DNA of 64,000 nt from Burkholderia sp. PAMC 26561 (GCF_001557535.2 NZ_CP014310.1:496001-560000); one strand, 5' to 3'. Shown: positions 36,060 to 46,304, counted from the stretch's first letter. Made by a program: numbers and translations. The notes: generated by a model from the letters alone, not told the origin.

Positions 36060-37661
36060 ATGTTCCGTATTCACAGTAAAAACGTCTGCTGTGGGGCAGC
36101 ATTAGGCTGCGCCAGCATACTCTTGAGCGCCTGCGGCAGCTCCGACGGAGGGAACCAGCCTTCGACGAACTTGGCACAAAACCAGACAATGGTTGACGCC
36201 GGCGTCTTGGTAGGTAATCCAGCAGATGCCTCAGGAATTATTAGCTTCAAGGGTGTCCCTTATGCAGCGGCACCGGTCGGAGCGTTGCGATGGCAAGCGC
36301 CGCAGCCGGTCGCGCATTGGACGGGCAACAAGCAGGCGACTCAATACGGGCCCACGTGCTGGCAGGGAACCGCATTCGGCCCTGTGGACAACAGTCAGGC
36401 AAACGAAGACTGTTTGTCATTGAATGTCTGGACGGGCGCGAAGTCAACCACCGATAAACGCCCGGTCATGGTGTGGCTTCATGGTGGCGGATTCCAGTTC
36501 GGCACATCTGGAGATCCACGCTGGGAAGGCGGCAACCTCGCGAAAAAAGGCGTTGTTGTTGTATCGGTCAACTACCGCCTAGGCGTCTTTGGTTTCCTGA
36601 CACGACCAGATTTGGATGCTGAATCAGGGGGCAAGTCGTCCGGGATGTATGGTGTGCTTGATCAAATCGCCGCGCTTCAATGGGTTAAGGCTAACGCCGC
36701 TGCATTTGGAGGGGATCCTTCCAACATCACCGTATTCGGGGAATCGGCTGGCGCCCATGCAGTGGGTATTCTGCTGGCATCTCCACTGACGACAGGCACT
36801 TTTCAGAAGGCAATTGCCGAGAGCGGCGCGTTTTGGGAAAGTCCGAAAGGCGTGATGGCATCTCATGTCGCCGCCTCGCAAATCGGCACGCACTTGGGCG
36901 CAGCATTAGGCGCGAAGACAATTGCCGACCTTCGCGCCATCCCTGCAGCGCAGTTAATGGCAGATCCGACGGAGGCCGCTTACAGCCCGAGCGTTGACGG
37001 TTATGTCTTGCCCGCCGATCCCTATTCTCGGTTTGCCGCAGGTCAGCAGCAGCATGTCCCGTTACTCGAAGGTCAAAATGCCGACGAGGGCGTGATCTTC
37101 GCTGCTACCGCCGGCATACCGAGCGACAGCGCCGCGAATTTCACGGCCGCGGCAACCTCAGCCTTCGGTACGAACAACATCACCACGTTTCTGCAATTTT
37201 ACCCTGCCAGCACGAACGCGCAGGCCCAGCAGTCCGAGGTGACTCTAGCGGGAGATCTCATCATTGCCTCCCAGACGTGGGAAATGGCAAACTTACAAAG
37301 AACGGCGGGACAGTCCCCGGTATATTCCTACTATTTTAGCCAAACGTCGCCGTATAACCCGCTGCCTATTCACGTATCAGAGGTCCCTTACGTTTTTCAG
37401 GATCTTGTTCCTAATGGGCACGGTGCAGTGAATGCAAGTGATCTGGCGGTAGCCGACGCAATGTCGTCTTACTGGACCAATTTTGCGAAGACGGGCAATC
37501 CAAACGGCAGCGGATTGCCGAACTGGCCGGCCTACACCGGGCCGGGTGGTTTGGTTATGGGCCTTGCGACACCGGTCCAGGCACAGCCGGAAGTGTCCAC
37601 AGCACGTTTTCAATTCCTCAATAGCTTTAGAAACAACGGGAGTTTGGGATTTCATTTCTAG
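36060..37661 (+). CDS. Carboxylesterase/lipase (type B) lipoprotein
   Basis: A 533-residue alpha/beta-hydrolase of the type-B carboxylesterase family. The N-terminus ends in ILLSACGSSDGG, a lipobox, so the protein is probably anchored as a lipoprotein. Key parts are GVPYAAAPVGALRWQAPQP, EDCLSLNVW, the oxyanion loop VMVWLHGGGFQFGTS, the nucleophile elbow FGESAGAHAVGILL, and the late ...SSYWTNFAKTGNPNGS block. GGTGGAGAC precedes the ATG at 36060. It may release the aromatic acid from an ester before uptake (inference from position). Confidence 0.87.
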   Translation: MFRIHSKNVCCGAALGCASILLSACGSSDGGNQPSTNLAQNQTMVDAGVLVGNPADASGIISFKGVPYAAAPVGALRWQAPQPVAHWTGNKQATQYGPTCWQGTAFGPVDNSQANEDCLSLNVWTGAKSTTDKRPVMVWLHGGGFQFGTSGDPRWEGGNLAKKGVVVVSVNYRLGVFGFLTRPDLDAESGGKSSGMYGVLDQIAALQWVKANAAAFGGDPSNITVFGESAGAHAVGILLASPLTTGTFQKAIAESGAFWESPKGVMASHVAASQIGTHLGAALGAKTIADLRAIPAAQLMADPTEAAYSPSVDGYVLPADPYSRFAAGQQQHVPLLEGQNADEGVIFAATAGIPSDSAANFTAAATSAFGTNNITTFLQFYPASTNAQAQQSEVTLAGDLIIASQTWEMANLQRTAGQSPVYSYYFSQTSPYNPLPIHVSEVPYVFQDLVPNGHGAVNASDLAVADAMSSYWTNFAKTGNPNGSGLPNWPAYTGPGGLVMGLATPVQAQPEVSTARFQFLNSFRNNGSLGFHF

Positions 37662-38059
37662 CCATAACGATCAGCGCATTGCGAACGATGTCGCGGTGCG
37701 CATGACTGTTCGTCTACCAACCAAGCGTCCGAGACCGAGAGCGCTGCCTAGACGACCGTTCAGTGATAGAAGCGCAGTGTTGTGAAGCGCACGGTCAACT
37801 TTTCGTCTCCGTTAATCGGCTTTGAGCCAGATGCTTGATGCGGTTAAAACCCCATAAGTCAGAAGCTGGGGATCGAGTAACTGCGAATGATTGTCGAGGT
37901 GAGCAGCGACGGTCGAATTGACTATTGACGAGCGCCGTGCAGGGCGTCAATGCCATCGATAACGGGCATACCGCGTTTTCGCTGGTCGTCGCTTTTCTAA
38001 GGCACTCCCAGTGATATACCCGCAGCGATCACCTGAACGATTTATTGGAGAGACAAGAC
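37662..38059. other. Gap after esterase gene: nothing recognised
   Basis: About 400 bp without a supported gene. The short frames are not protein-like. Only the leader of the next gene (GGAGAGACAAGAC before its ATG) is recognisable. Confidence 0.5.
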
Positions 38060-38371
38060 ATGACCTTACTTAGCCGTCATTTTGCAAAAGTTTTGATTGG
38101 GACGGTAGTGTTGGCAGCATCAGTTCCCGCTGCAATTGCTCAGTCCTCTACCGCAGTGTCCGAGGCCACTACCAAACAGATGCAGAAAGCGCAACGCAAG
38201 GCTGACCGTAAAGAGGCAAGGATCAAAAAAAACGCCGAACTTGGAGCGCTTGAAAAGAAAGGCTATCAGCCTGGAGGCGAACAGCAGGACTACCCTAACA
38301 ACGTGCAAGACGCCGAACGAAAAGTGCAAGAGCATAAAGCCGCAGCACCTCGAAGCATTTCAGCGCCATAG
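38060..38371 (+). CDS. Small exported DUF4148-like protein
   Basis: A 103-residue protein with a signal peptide (ending PAAIAQ) and a lysine/alanine-rich helical mature part, KQMQKAQRKADRKEARIKKN. The segment AELGALEKKGYQPGGEQQDY then PNNVQDAERKV resembles the DUF4148 pattern (L..LE..GY.P....YP...Q.AE) common in Burkholderia. Such proteins are periplasmic and of unknown function. GGAGAGACAAGAC lies before the ATG. Confidence 0.7.
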   Translation: MTLLSRHFAKVLIGTVVLAASVPAAIAQSSTAVSEATTKQMQKAQRKADRKEARIKKNAELGALEKKGYQPGGEQQDYPNNVQDAERKVQEHKAAAPRSISAP

Positions 38372-38759
38372 CATTGTGCGGTTTGGCGCGACGGGACATC
38401 CTCGCGCCGAAACGTAACCTCTGCGTTATCTTGGGCGTCGCTTTTGCACCGAGCCACAATCGAAAGCAGGTGCCGATTCGAAACAGAAGACCTAGCGCTC
38501 CCAACGCTGCTACTGGAGCGAACGAACAAAGATTCGCCGCATGCGTTTGACTTTTGCGGTCTACCGATTGTCGAAGGCACGGTTCGTTATGTTGCGGATG
38601 TGTTCCTTGAAGAGCTCATAGCATAGTATTCGCTGACTATCAGGACGCAATAACTAACCTCGAAGCGGATGATTTCGGCCTATTCGTCGAATTCCGTAAC
38701 GTAGAGCGAACGTCCATGTCGAGCCTCGAAGATGTACATCAAGTTTGCGCACGGTCGGA
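38372..38759. other. Gap before tetR: possible scrap only
   Basis: No complete gene. A 60-codon frame at 38444-38626 ends FDFCGLPIVEGTVRYVADVF and could be the tail of a lost protein; I recognise no family. GTAACC occurs at 38414 but is followed at the proper distance by CGTC, not CGAA. Confidence 0.35.
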
Positions 38760-39500
38760 TTAAAGTGACACGGCATGAGTCTCCGGAGCAATGGCTTTGC
38801 TCGCTTCACGCAGTTCATCAACGCGTTCGAATATGACGCCGCGCGGGTCTGGACAGTCAACGATCGACGCATAGGCAAGCGTGCGCGCCTCTCGCGCATT
38901 GATACCGAAGGCCTGAAGCAGCGCGTACATCGACTGCTGCGCGTAGTCGACCGGCGCGCTACCTGAAAGGAGGGTTTCGATACCGTACATAATCGAGCCT
39001 AAAACAATATCCCGTGCCACTACGACATCAATCGGGTGGAATCTTCCGGTGCTGATTGCCAACTGCAGGTCCCGTGTCAGATACTCGTCAAGCAGCCGGC
39101 CTCTGGACCCACGCTTCGTGCCGACTCGCGTAATGAACGCCCCCCACAAAGGATAGCGGCTCGCCATCTGCATATACAGACAAGAGCCCGCAATTACCCG
39201 CTGTGCGGGGTCCTCTATTTCGCGCACCAGCGGATCAATGACGCCAAGCACCTCGTCACTGCTTTCGCCGGCCACCGCAGCCAAAAGCTCGGCAGTGGTG
39301 CGAAAGTAGTTATAAAAGGTGCCACGCGCGACGCCGGCCGCAGATATAAAGTCGTCAATCAACGGAGCATCGGGGCCCTTCTCCGCGAACACCCCCAGCG
39401 CGCTTTCGATGAGTCGGTTACGCGTTTTCTCGCGCCGTAGCGCGCCGACGCGGGTCTGATACGTTTCCGCCGCTTGTGACTCGTGCATGGTTTTTCCCAT
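38760..39500 (-). CDS. TetR-family regulator
   Basis: A 246-residue regulator. The N-terminal TetR domain is clear: RNRLIESALGVFAEKGPDAP, LIDDFISAAGVARGTFYNYF and RTTAELLAAVAGE. The C-terminal ligand domain is variable (RDLQLAISTGRFHPIDVVVA, IMYGIETLLSGSAP). It is divergent from the second FAH/dioxygenase/hydroxylase operon, with two 16-bp palindromes between the genes. It is therefore probably the repressor of that operon and of itself. An ATG at 39488 is an alternative start. Confidence 0.9.
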   Translation of the reverse strand: MGKTMHESQAAETYQTRVGALRREKTRNRLIESALGVFAEKGPDAPLIDDFISAAGVARGTFYNYFRTTAELLAAVAGESSDEVLGVIDPLVREIEDPAQRVIAGSCLYMQMASRYPLWGAFITRVGTKRGSRGRLLDEYLTRDLQLAISTGRFHPIDVVVARDIVLGSIMYGIETLLSGSAPVDYAQQSMYALLQAFGINAREARTLAYASIVDCPDPRGVIFERVDELREASKAIAPETHAVSL

Positions 39501-39558
39501 TAATTCGCTTGCATTTTATCAGGGTGCGGGTACCGGGTTTGTCCTAGGCATATTCTAG

Positions 39559-39607
39559 TTGACGGAAAAGTCAATTCAACTAAAATATGTTTTGACAGAT
39601 ATGTCAA
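39559..39607. promoter_or_regulatory. Paired palindromic TetR operators
   Basis: TTGACGGAAAAGTCAA (39559-39574) and TTGACAGATATGTCAA (39592-39607) share the TTGAC...GTCAA frame; the second is perfect over six bases in each arm. Their centres are 33 bp apart, about three turns of DNA. They lie 50-100 bp before the FAH start and 59-107 bp before the tetR start, so one repressor could control both directions. Confidence 0.75.
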
Positions 39608-39656
39608 ATCGGTCAAGCGTTCGCTCGGAACGCTGGCAAATCTACAGGAGGCAGAA

Positions 39657-40505
39657 ATGCGGTTCGTAAGTTTTGAGCGGGACGGTAAAGCCGTACTCGG
39701 CGTTCGTGAGGGTGAGCACGTGCGAATTGTGGGCACCGAATCGCTTGAATCGTTACTCGGACGCGGTGTTGATCTCTGCGAGTACGCCGAAAGCAATATC
39801 GGGCAAGAGAAAGTCTCAGCGCGGGATCTTAAGTTTTTGCCTCCGCTCCAGAGGCCGCCGAAAATCATCTGTGTCGGACTGAACTTCGCGGACCACACGT
39901 CTGAGAGCAAGTACGAGCAGCCCGACTATCCGACGCTGTTTTTTCGCGTGCATACGAGCCTGATCGCCCACGACCAAGCGATGGTTCGCCCACGCGTCGT
40001 CGATTGCGCGGGGCTGGACTTCGAAGGCGAAATCGCTGTCGTGCTTGGAAAGAGTGGGCGTCACATCACGAAAGATGATGCGCTTTCCCACGTCGCCGGC
40101 TATGCGCTGTTCAACGATGGGTCAGTGCGCGAATACCAGTTCAAAACGCCGCAGTGGACGGTTGGAAAGAACTTTGACGGCACGGGAGCGTTTGGGCCAG
40201 ACCTGGTGACGGCAGACGAACTGCCCGCAGGCGCCAAGGGGCTGCTTCTTGAAACGCGGCTAAACGGTGAAGTTGTTCAGTCGGCCAATACGGACGAGAT
40301 GGTTTTCGACGTCGCGAGTCTCATCAGCATCATAAGCGAAGCGATGACGCTCGAACCAGGCGATGTCATCGTCTCGGGTACGCCGTCGGGCATCGGCTGG
40401 GCGCGCAATCCGAAACTGCTGATGAAAGCGGGGGATGTGTGCGAGGTGACCGTCGAGAAAATCGGCACCCTCAGGAACGTCATTGCCGACGAAGCCGCGA
40501 GCTAA
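39657..40505 (+). CDS. Fumarylacetoacetate hydrolase-family protein (second copy)
   Basis: A 282-residue FAH-family hydrolase closely similar to the one at 32876. Both have LDFEGEIAVVLG, DALSHVAGYALFND, VREYQFKTPQW and GAFGPDLVTADELP. The metal-binding acids and the GTPSGIGWARNPK loop are intact. CTACAGGAGGCAGAA lies before the ATG. It is the first gene of the TetR-controlled operon. With the downstream maleate isomerase, its product may be maleate plus a second acid (inference). Confidence 0.88.
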   Translation: MRFVSFERDGKAVLGVREGEHVRIVGTESLESLLGRGVDLCEYAESNIGQEKVSARDLKFLPPLQRPPKIICVGLNFADHTSESKYEQPDYPTLFFRVHTSLIAHDQAMVRPRVVDCAGLDFEGEIAVVLGKSGRHITKDDALSHVAGYALFNDGSVREYQFKTPQWTVGKNFDGTGAFGPDLVTADELPAGAKGLLLETRLNGEVVQSANTDEMVFDVASLISIISEAMTLEPGDVIVSGTPSGIGWARNPKLLMKAGDVCEVTVEKIGTLRNVIADEAAS

Positions 40506-40581
40506 ACGGCAACAAAAAACGAAGCACCCATTCGAAGCCGACCGAAGAGCCGGCCCCGGCAAACAAATGATGGAGACAGCC

Positions 40582-41553
40582 ATGGCAGAGCCCCAAGCCG
40601 TTAGTTCCGGCGCAAGTGTGCATTCGATCGACCACTTTGCGCTTAACGTTCCTTCGGTAAGTGAAGCAGAGCGCTTCTTTCGCGCCTTTGGCTTCAAGGT
40701 CACATCGATGGACACCGATTCGCGTGAGCTGGAGCTTCGCGCGGCCGACGATCATCGGTGGGCGCGCATCCTTCCGTCCTCCAGTAAGTCGCTGGCCTAT
40801 CTGAGTTTCAACTGCTTTGAAGCAGACTTAGGCGCCATCAAGGCCCAAGCGATGGCCGCGGGGGCGACCATTGATGGCGATCGCGCGTGCGACCGCTCCG
40901 GTTTCTGGTTTCACGATCCCGATGGCAACCTCATTCAGGTCAAAGTGGGCCCAAAGACTAGCCCATCAGTCAAGACGGCATGTGTCGTCGCAGGCAGTGC
41001 AGCCGATGAGCGCGGCTCACATACGCGCTCGGCCTCGAAGATCGTTCGACCGCGACGTCTTTCTCACGTTCTTTTGTTCACTCCAGACGTCCTGCGCGCG
41101 CTCGACTTTTACGGCAAAGCGCTTGGCCTGCGGCTCTCGGACAAATCGCTGGACATTATCGCTTTCACCCATGCGCCACATGGCAGTGATCATCATCTCG
41201 TCGCATTTGCGAAAAGTACGGCGCGCGGGTTTCATCACTCAGCCTGGGATGTCGATAACGTCAACCTGGTTGGCGAAGGTGCATCGCAAATGGCAGCGGT
41301 CGGCTACGACAAGGGATGGGGGACCGGACGACACGTGCTGGGTTCTAACTACTTTCACTATGTCGAAGACCCATGGGGCTCATTTTGCGAGTACTCCGCG
41401 GACATTGATTTCATCTCCGCAGGCCGCGCATGGCCCGCTGGCGACTTTCCCCCCGAAGATTCGCTTTACCTGTGGGGCCCTGCTGTTCCGAAGAACTTTG
41501 TCCACAACACGGAGGCGCCGGCTGACGTAGCCGGCGTCATTCCCGAAGGCTAG
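40582..41553 (+). CDS. Extradiol ring-cleavage dioxygenase (VOC family, second copy)
   Basis: A 323-residue paralogue of the dioxygenase at 33744. Module 1 starts SIDHFALNVPSVSEAERFFR. The active module has LSHVLLFTPDVLRALDFY (His), GSDHHLVAF (base), GFHHSAWDVDNVNLVG (His) and GSFCEYSADIDF (Glu), so all catalytic residues are there. I chose the ATG at 40582 because TGGAGACAGCC is just upstream; the frame opens earlier at 40483. It follows the FAH gene in one operon. Confidence 0.88.
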   Translation: MAEPQAVSSGASVHSIDHFALNVPSVSEAERFFRAFGFKVTSMDTDSRELELRAADDHRWARILPSSSKSLAYLSFNCFEADLGAIKAQAMAAGATIDGDRACDRSGFWFHDPDGNLIQVKVGPKTSPSVKTACVVAGSAADERGSHTRSASKIVRPRRLSHVLLFTPDVLRALDFYGKALGLRLSDKSLDIIAFTHAPHGSDHHLVAFAKSTARGFHHSAWDVDNVNLVGEGASQMAAVGYDKGWGTGRHVLGSNYFHYVEDPWGSFCEYSADIDFISAGRAWPAGDFPPEDSLYLWGPAVPKNFVHNTEAPADVAGVIPEG

Positions 41554-41639
41554 CGGTCGTTTCCAGCATGCTTATGAATGGCAGCCAGACCAACTGGTGC
41601 CAGGGGCATAACTCGATTTATTCCAGCAGGTGAACTCAA

Positions 41640-43277
41640 ATGGCTGACCAAAACATTCTTGACGTTGCGATCGTGGGATACGGCCCCGTCGGACAATCGC
41701 TGGCCATCTTACTCGGCGAACGCGGGTACAACGTCGCGGCGTTCGATCGCTGGCCATCTCTGTATCCACTGCCGCGTGCCGTATTTCATGACCATGAGAT
41801 CCGTCGGATCTTCCAGGCAATGGGCATTGGCAAGGAAGTCGAGCGAATCTCGCAGCCGTCGTCAACCTATCAGTGGTTCAACGCCGACTGGAAAACGCTA
41901 GTTGAAATCGACTGGTCGGCCGAATCGATCAGCGATGGTCCGGTCGGCTATCTTTTTAATCAGCCTTCGCTTGAGGCACTGCTGGATGAAAAAGCCAAAT
42001 CTTTGGCCGGCGTTTCTGTTCAGCAGGGCTGGGAAGCGACTGAACTCCGCCAGTTCCCCGATTGCTGCGAGTTGACGCTGCGCAAAGGGAAGATGGACGG
42101 CAACGTATGGGTTCCGACCGGTGAGACTCAAACGGTTCGAGCCCGATATGTGGTGGGAGCCGATGGTGCGAACAGTTTCGTGCGCAAATCCGAGGGCATC
42201 GCCTTTGAAGATTTGGGCTTTCAGGAAGATTGGCTTGTCATTGACCTGAAGCCCAACGAGGGCGTCAAGCTTGACGTACCGGATATCGGCCAGTGGTGCA
42301 ATCCGGCGCGTCCGACGACGATGGTGCCGGGCGGCCCCGGTTACAGGCGATGGGAGTTCATGCGCCTGCCGCACGAGTCGGTGGAGGACCTGCAAAAGCC
42401 GGAAAAGGTCTGGGACTTGCTCGCCCCATGGGTGACACCGCAGGATGCGACCTTGGTGCGCTATGCGGTCTATAAATTCCGCTCGCTGATTGCCGAGAAC
42501 TGGCACAGCGGCCGGGTGGTGCTCGCAGGCGACGCCGCGCACCAGATGCCGCCGTTCATGGGGCAAGGCATGTGCTCTGGAATTCGGGACGCGTGGAATC
42601 TCGCATGGCGGTTCGATCTAATATTGAAGGGCATATCTTCATCAGAGCTGCTCGAAGGTTACACGCCAGAGCGTCGCCCGCAAGTGCGCGCGGTCATCGA
42701 TGCGTCTATCGCCATGGGGCAGGTTGTCTGCATCTCTAATCAACAGGAAGCTGCGCTGCGCGATGAAGCCTATTTGTCCGGTCAGGTACCCCCTCTGCCT
42801 CCCTTCCCAGGCCTGACCGATGGTCTCATTTGCGGCGAAGAACGCTACGCAGCCCACGGCGCAGCCGGCCTCCTGAGCGTGCATGGACAGGTCAGCAACG
42901 ACGGCGAGCAATTGCGGTACGACGATGCATTGCCAAACGGCTTTCACATCATCGTTCTCGACGGCGATCCAGAACAGCATTTGGACGTTGGTTCGCTATT
43001 AGCGCTGAAGCGCATCGGTGCCCAGACGATCGGCATTACCGCCGACCCTCGAAAGACGGTGGCAGGCAGAATCCTATTAGACGTGAGCGGAAAGTACCGG
43101 CGCTTCTTTGACGAACATGGTGTCAAGGCGATCGTGGTTCGACCCGACTACTACATCTTTGGGGCGGCCGAGACGCTGTCGGCATTGCCGGTACTTGTGG
43201 GGAAGCTGGAATCTCGCCTTTGCCTTCTAGATCAACCTTCGGGCGAAACGCCGATAACGAGAGTCAACGCGGTGTAG
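41640..43277 (+). CDS. MhpA-like FAD-dependent hydroxylase
   Basis: A 545-residue flavoprotein hydroxylase of the 3-(3-hydroxyphenyl)propionate hydroxylase group. It has the FAD fold LDVAIVGYGPVGQSLAILLG, LPRAVFHDHEIRRIFQAMGI, the DG motif ARYVVGADGANSFVRKSEG, and the GD motif RVVLAGDAAHQMPPFMGQGM, followed by CSGIRDAWNLAWRFDLIL as in MhpA. The substrate is probably a meta-hydroxylated phenyl acid, made into a catechol for the preceding dioxygenase. It differs in type from the hydroxylase of the first set (29684). Confidence 0.88.
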   Translation: MADQNILDVAIVGYGPVGQSLAILLGERGYNVAAFDRWPSLYPLPRAVFHDHEIRRIFQAMGIGKEVERISQPSSTYQWFNADWKTLVEIDWSAESISDGPVGYLFNQPSLEALLDEKAKSLAGVSVQQGWEATELRQFPDCCELTLRKGKMDGNVWVPTGETQTVRARYVVGADGANSFVRKSEGIAFEDLGFQEDWLVIDLKPNEGVKLDVPDIGQWCNPARPTTMVPGGPGYRRWEFMRLPHESVEDLQKPEKVWDLLAPWVTPQDATLVRYAVYKFRSLIAENWHSGRVVLAGDAAHQMPPFMGQGMCSGIRDAWNLAWRFDLILKGISSSELLEGYTPERRPQVRAVIDASIAMGQVVCISNQQEAALRDEAYLSGQVPPLPPFPGLTDGLICGEERYAAHGAAGLLSVHGQVSNDGEQLRYDDALPNGFHIIVLDGDPEQHLDVGSLLALKRIGAQTIGITADPRKTVAGRILLDVSGKYRRFFDEHGVKAIVVRPDYYIFGAAETLSALPVLVGKLESRLCLLDQPSGETPITRVNAV

Positions 43278-43323
43278 CGGCGTACGCAACGCAAGGGAAT
43301 TTACCGCGTTTCGTTGCGAGACT

Positions 43324-43686
43324 CTAAGCTAGGTCTAGCCCGTGGATCGGCACAACCCGGGCTGCATAATGACGAATTTCGATGCCGCGTTCCGCAGCCG
43401 CAGCCGCATCCCGATCGATCGATGCATTCCCTGCGCCGGTCGAGGCGATCAACTTCGGGTTCGGGCAGCTTTCGATGACCACGCGGGACAGCGGTGTGCG
43501 TTCTCGCATCACGCATACAATGTCGAACGGCTGCAGGCGTTAAATAAGATTCCCGATATCAGCGACGTGGTCGTTGAACACCGTCACGTCCGACAGGTTC
43601 TCAAGAGGCGCCCTGTCTGCCACGCTCAGCGCGACGTTCTGATAGTCGTCGGGGATTGCTACCTTGATAGGGAGTTTGGGGTCCAT
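43324..43686 (-). pseudogene. D-2-hydroxyacid dehydrogenase, N-terminal remnant
   Basis: From the ATG at 43686 the frame reads MDPKLPIKVAIPDDYQNVAL and continues to GNLI, where a TAA occurs. It resumes in the same frame as RLQPFDIVCVMRERTPLSRV and PNPKLIASTGAGNASIDRDA. This is the N-terminal domain of D-isomer-specific 2-hydroxyacid dehydrogenases. The NAD-binding domain is missing after about 120 codons. A nonsense mutation and a truncation make it non-functional. Confidence 0.78.
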
Positions 43687-43944
43687 GTTGCGCCATTCCA
43701 GGAATTGAAAAAGTTAGTACCGTATATAAAAACCGGCCCACGACGTAAATCAATAAGTATCGATGCCACCAATTGCGAAACGCGGTGGCGCGGTAGGTGA
43801 GCTATCGGACCGCGCGCAGTGTTGGAGGAAAGTTGGGCGGCGGTTGACTGAGCCTCGTGGAGTGTGATCACCACGGCCCAACTCGCCAAGAGGGCAGCCG
43901 CAGTTCGCGGCGCTGTGCGACTCGCCATGGACTTGCAACAGTCC

Positions 43945-44369
43945 TCACGACACCTCGCTTCGGTGCTTGTCGAGGTGGTCGACCAGCATGCGCGCAGGAA
44001 GCGGCAGCGTGTCAAAATTGCGGGCGATTATGGACAGCGGCCGCAGCGACCACGGTTCGTCAAGCTCCACGACGCAAAACTCCGAATATTCAGACAGTTC
44101 GTCCGAAATCTGCTGCAAGTGCTCTCCCAGCCGCTTCGCATGATGATAGAGCGCCTCGCCCGCGGGGTAGCCTGAACACCGCGGCTGTGCCGATATAACA
44201 ATGGTGTTCCGGTGTCGTCTTCGAGATCTGATACACGCTTACTTACGGCCGATGCCACGATGTGCATGCGGGCTGCCGCCGCAGCAATGCTGCCCTCCTC
44301 GATGACAGCCACGAAAATGCGCAGGGACTCCATATCAAGTCGCAACGGCCGATCTGCTGAAACACGCAT
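43945..44369 (-). pseudogene. LysR-family regulator, internally deleted and frameshifted
   Basis: The N-terminal DNA-binding domain is well preserved (LDMESLRIFVAVIEEGSIAA, IVASAVSKRVSDLEDDTGTP, LLYRHSRGVQATP), with AGGAG before the ATG at 44369. A frameshift follows near 44165. The frame then reaches a LysR C-terminal ending (LRPLSIIARNFDTLPLPARM, LVDHLDKH). Most of the effector domain, about 180 residues, is gone. It stood divergent from the broken MFS gene, perhaps its former regulator. Confidence 0.75.
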
Positions 44370-44666
44370 CCTTGCTCCTTCGGGTTGGATATCCGGTCGG
44401 TTTGCACCCATCGCGTTTCGCGATGCCTGTATTGAACATTAAGAAGTTTTCTATACGCCCGGCGACCGGCATCCTATGTGCCAGAGAGTTCGATCCGCGC
44501 AGGACCATCGATCAAGGCGGGAGGCCAGGCAGCGTGCATCGCCATTTTATCTCGTCGAGCAGGCGAGGTTGTCCTGAGCGCCGGAACACTAGCCTTTTTA
44601 GAAGCACAAGCCGGTGTACGGCCGGAACGCATGAAAACTCTGTTGAAAATATGAAGGAGACAAAAG

Positions 44667-46019
44667 ATGGAACACAAACAAGTTTCTTTGAGCTCACGAA
44701 CTCGCTGGTACGAGGGTCTCACGGCGATGCACTGGCGTGTGCTAAAGGCTAGCTTTCTCGGCTGGATCTTCGACGGCTACGAGGCGTTGGCACTCGTCGT
44801 TGTCCTTGGGCCGATGCTGCATTCGGTGCTGTCGCCGGCGCAAGCCGCGTCCCCGACGACTTACGCGGGTCTGGTAATCGGCATCACGTTGCTTGGCTGG
44901 GGTGTGGGCGGTCTGATCGGCGGAATTCTCGCGGACTATGTCGGACGCAAGCGAATGATGCTCTGGTCCGTATTTCTCTATGCGGTATTTTCGGGTTTGA
45001 CCGCGTTCTCGCAAACCTTCTGGGTGTTGTGCGGGCTGCGTTTCCTGACTGGCCTCGCAATGGGCAGCGAATGGAGCACGGGCGTCGCGCTGCTGTCGGA
45101 AACCTGGCCGGAGCGGGCTCGTGCGAAAGGGGCGGGCTTTCTGCAATCGGGCTTCGGCTGGGGTACGCTGATCGCGGCGGTCGTGTGGTACACGCTTTCG
45201 TCGACGCATCCACTCGGCGCCGAAACCTGGCGGCTGATGTTCGTGCTTGGCGCAGTCCCGGCGATCTTTGTGTTGTATATCCGCCGCGGCGTCAGCGAGT
45301 CGGAAAAATAGCAACGCGCGGTGCGCGAGAAACGCTGGAGCGCGACGAGCGGCCAGCCGGTTGCGGGCGACGCGGCTGTATCCGGGAAACGCCCCTTCAC
45401 GCTGACGCAACTGTTCAGTGAACCGGAAGCGCTTCGCCGCACGCTGCTTCTGCTGGTGCTATCGATCGTCACGACCGTAGGCTGGTGGGCCATTTCCAGC
45501 TGGTTGCCGACCTACACCGTGTTGCTCGCTAAGGCCGAAGGTGTCCCCGACGCCTTGTCGTGGGGCTCGAAAATATCGATCGCATACACAGCTGGCGCGA
45601 TTGTGGCCTACACAATCGCCGGCTTTGTGGTGGATGCAATCGGCAGGCGAGCCTTCATCTCACTCACTTTCGTCGGTGCGCTGGTAACAACGTTTATCAC
45701 GTACAAGCTGACGACGACCGTCGAAGCAATGATGATCGTGGCGCCGATCAATGGCTTTTTCACCCTGGGCTGTGCCTATGTCTGGATGGCGATCTACCCA
45801 TGTGAACTCTTTGCCAGCAGCGTGCGTTCCACTGCGATCAGCTTTGTGTTCAATGCGGCGCGCCTGATCGCGTGGGTCTTTCCGATCATCGCAGGCAGCA
45901 TGATTGAATCGTTCGGCGGTGTGGCGCATGCGGCGTTGGCGCTCGGCTCTGTGTATCTGCTCGGTATCGTGCTGCCGTGGTTCTTGCCTGAGACGCGTGG
46001 CGCAGGCATGCCGGACTAA
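44667..46019 (+). pseudogene. MFS permease interrupted by an amber codon
   Basis: One frame of 450 codons encodes a major facilitator permease with LGWIFDGYEALALVVVLGPM, GGLIGGILADYVGRKRMMLW and FLTGLAMGSEWSTGVALLSE in the first half. RRTLLLLVLSIVTTVGWWAI and SSWLPTYTVLLAKAEGVPDA are in the second. A TAG at 45309-45311 divides it after RRGVSESEK. The natural residue there is probably tryptophan (TGG). No other damage is apparent, so inactivation is recent, or suppressed in some hosts. GAAGGAGACAAAAG precedes the ATG. Confidence 0.85.
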
Positions 46020-46304
46020 ATCGGCGATCTTCCAGTTGGTGTTCTGGAAAGCGTATGCAAGCAACGCACAACGACTTACGTCGCCACGCCGAGACCAGGT
46101 GTGACGGGACGAGCGCCGGAGGAGAGGCCAGCGGGAAGCCTTCGCAAGGCTGTGACCTTTCCAATTGAGTCTGAAGTCAACTGAGACGATATTGCCGCAC
46201 CCTATGCCGGGTCGAGTTTTGCACGGTCAACTTTTACGCGGATCAGGATGTCATGAACATCTTGTTAAGCGCTTTGGCTATCTAACTTTTTTTTGGAGAT
46301 GAAA

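Noticed and set aside
38414..38439. GTAACC with a near -10 element.
   Set aside because: The base word at the right distance is CGTC, and there is no downstream plus-strand gene.
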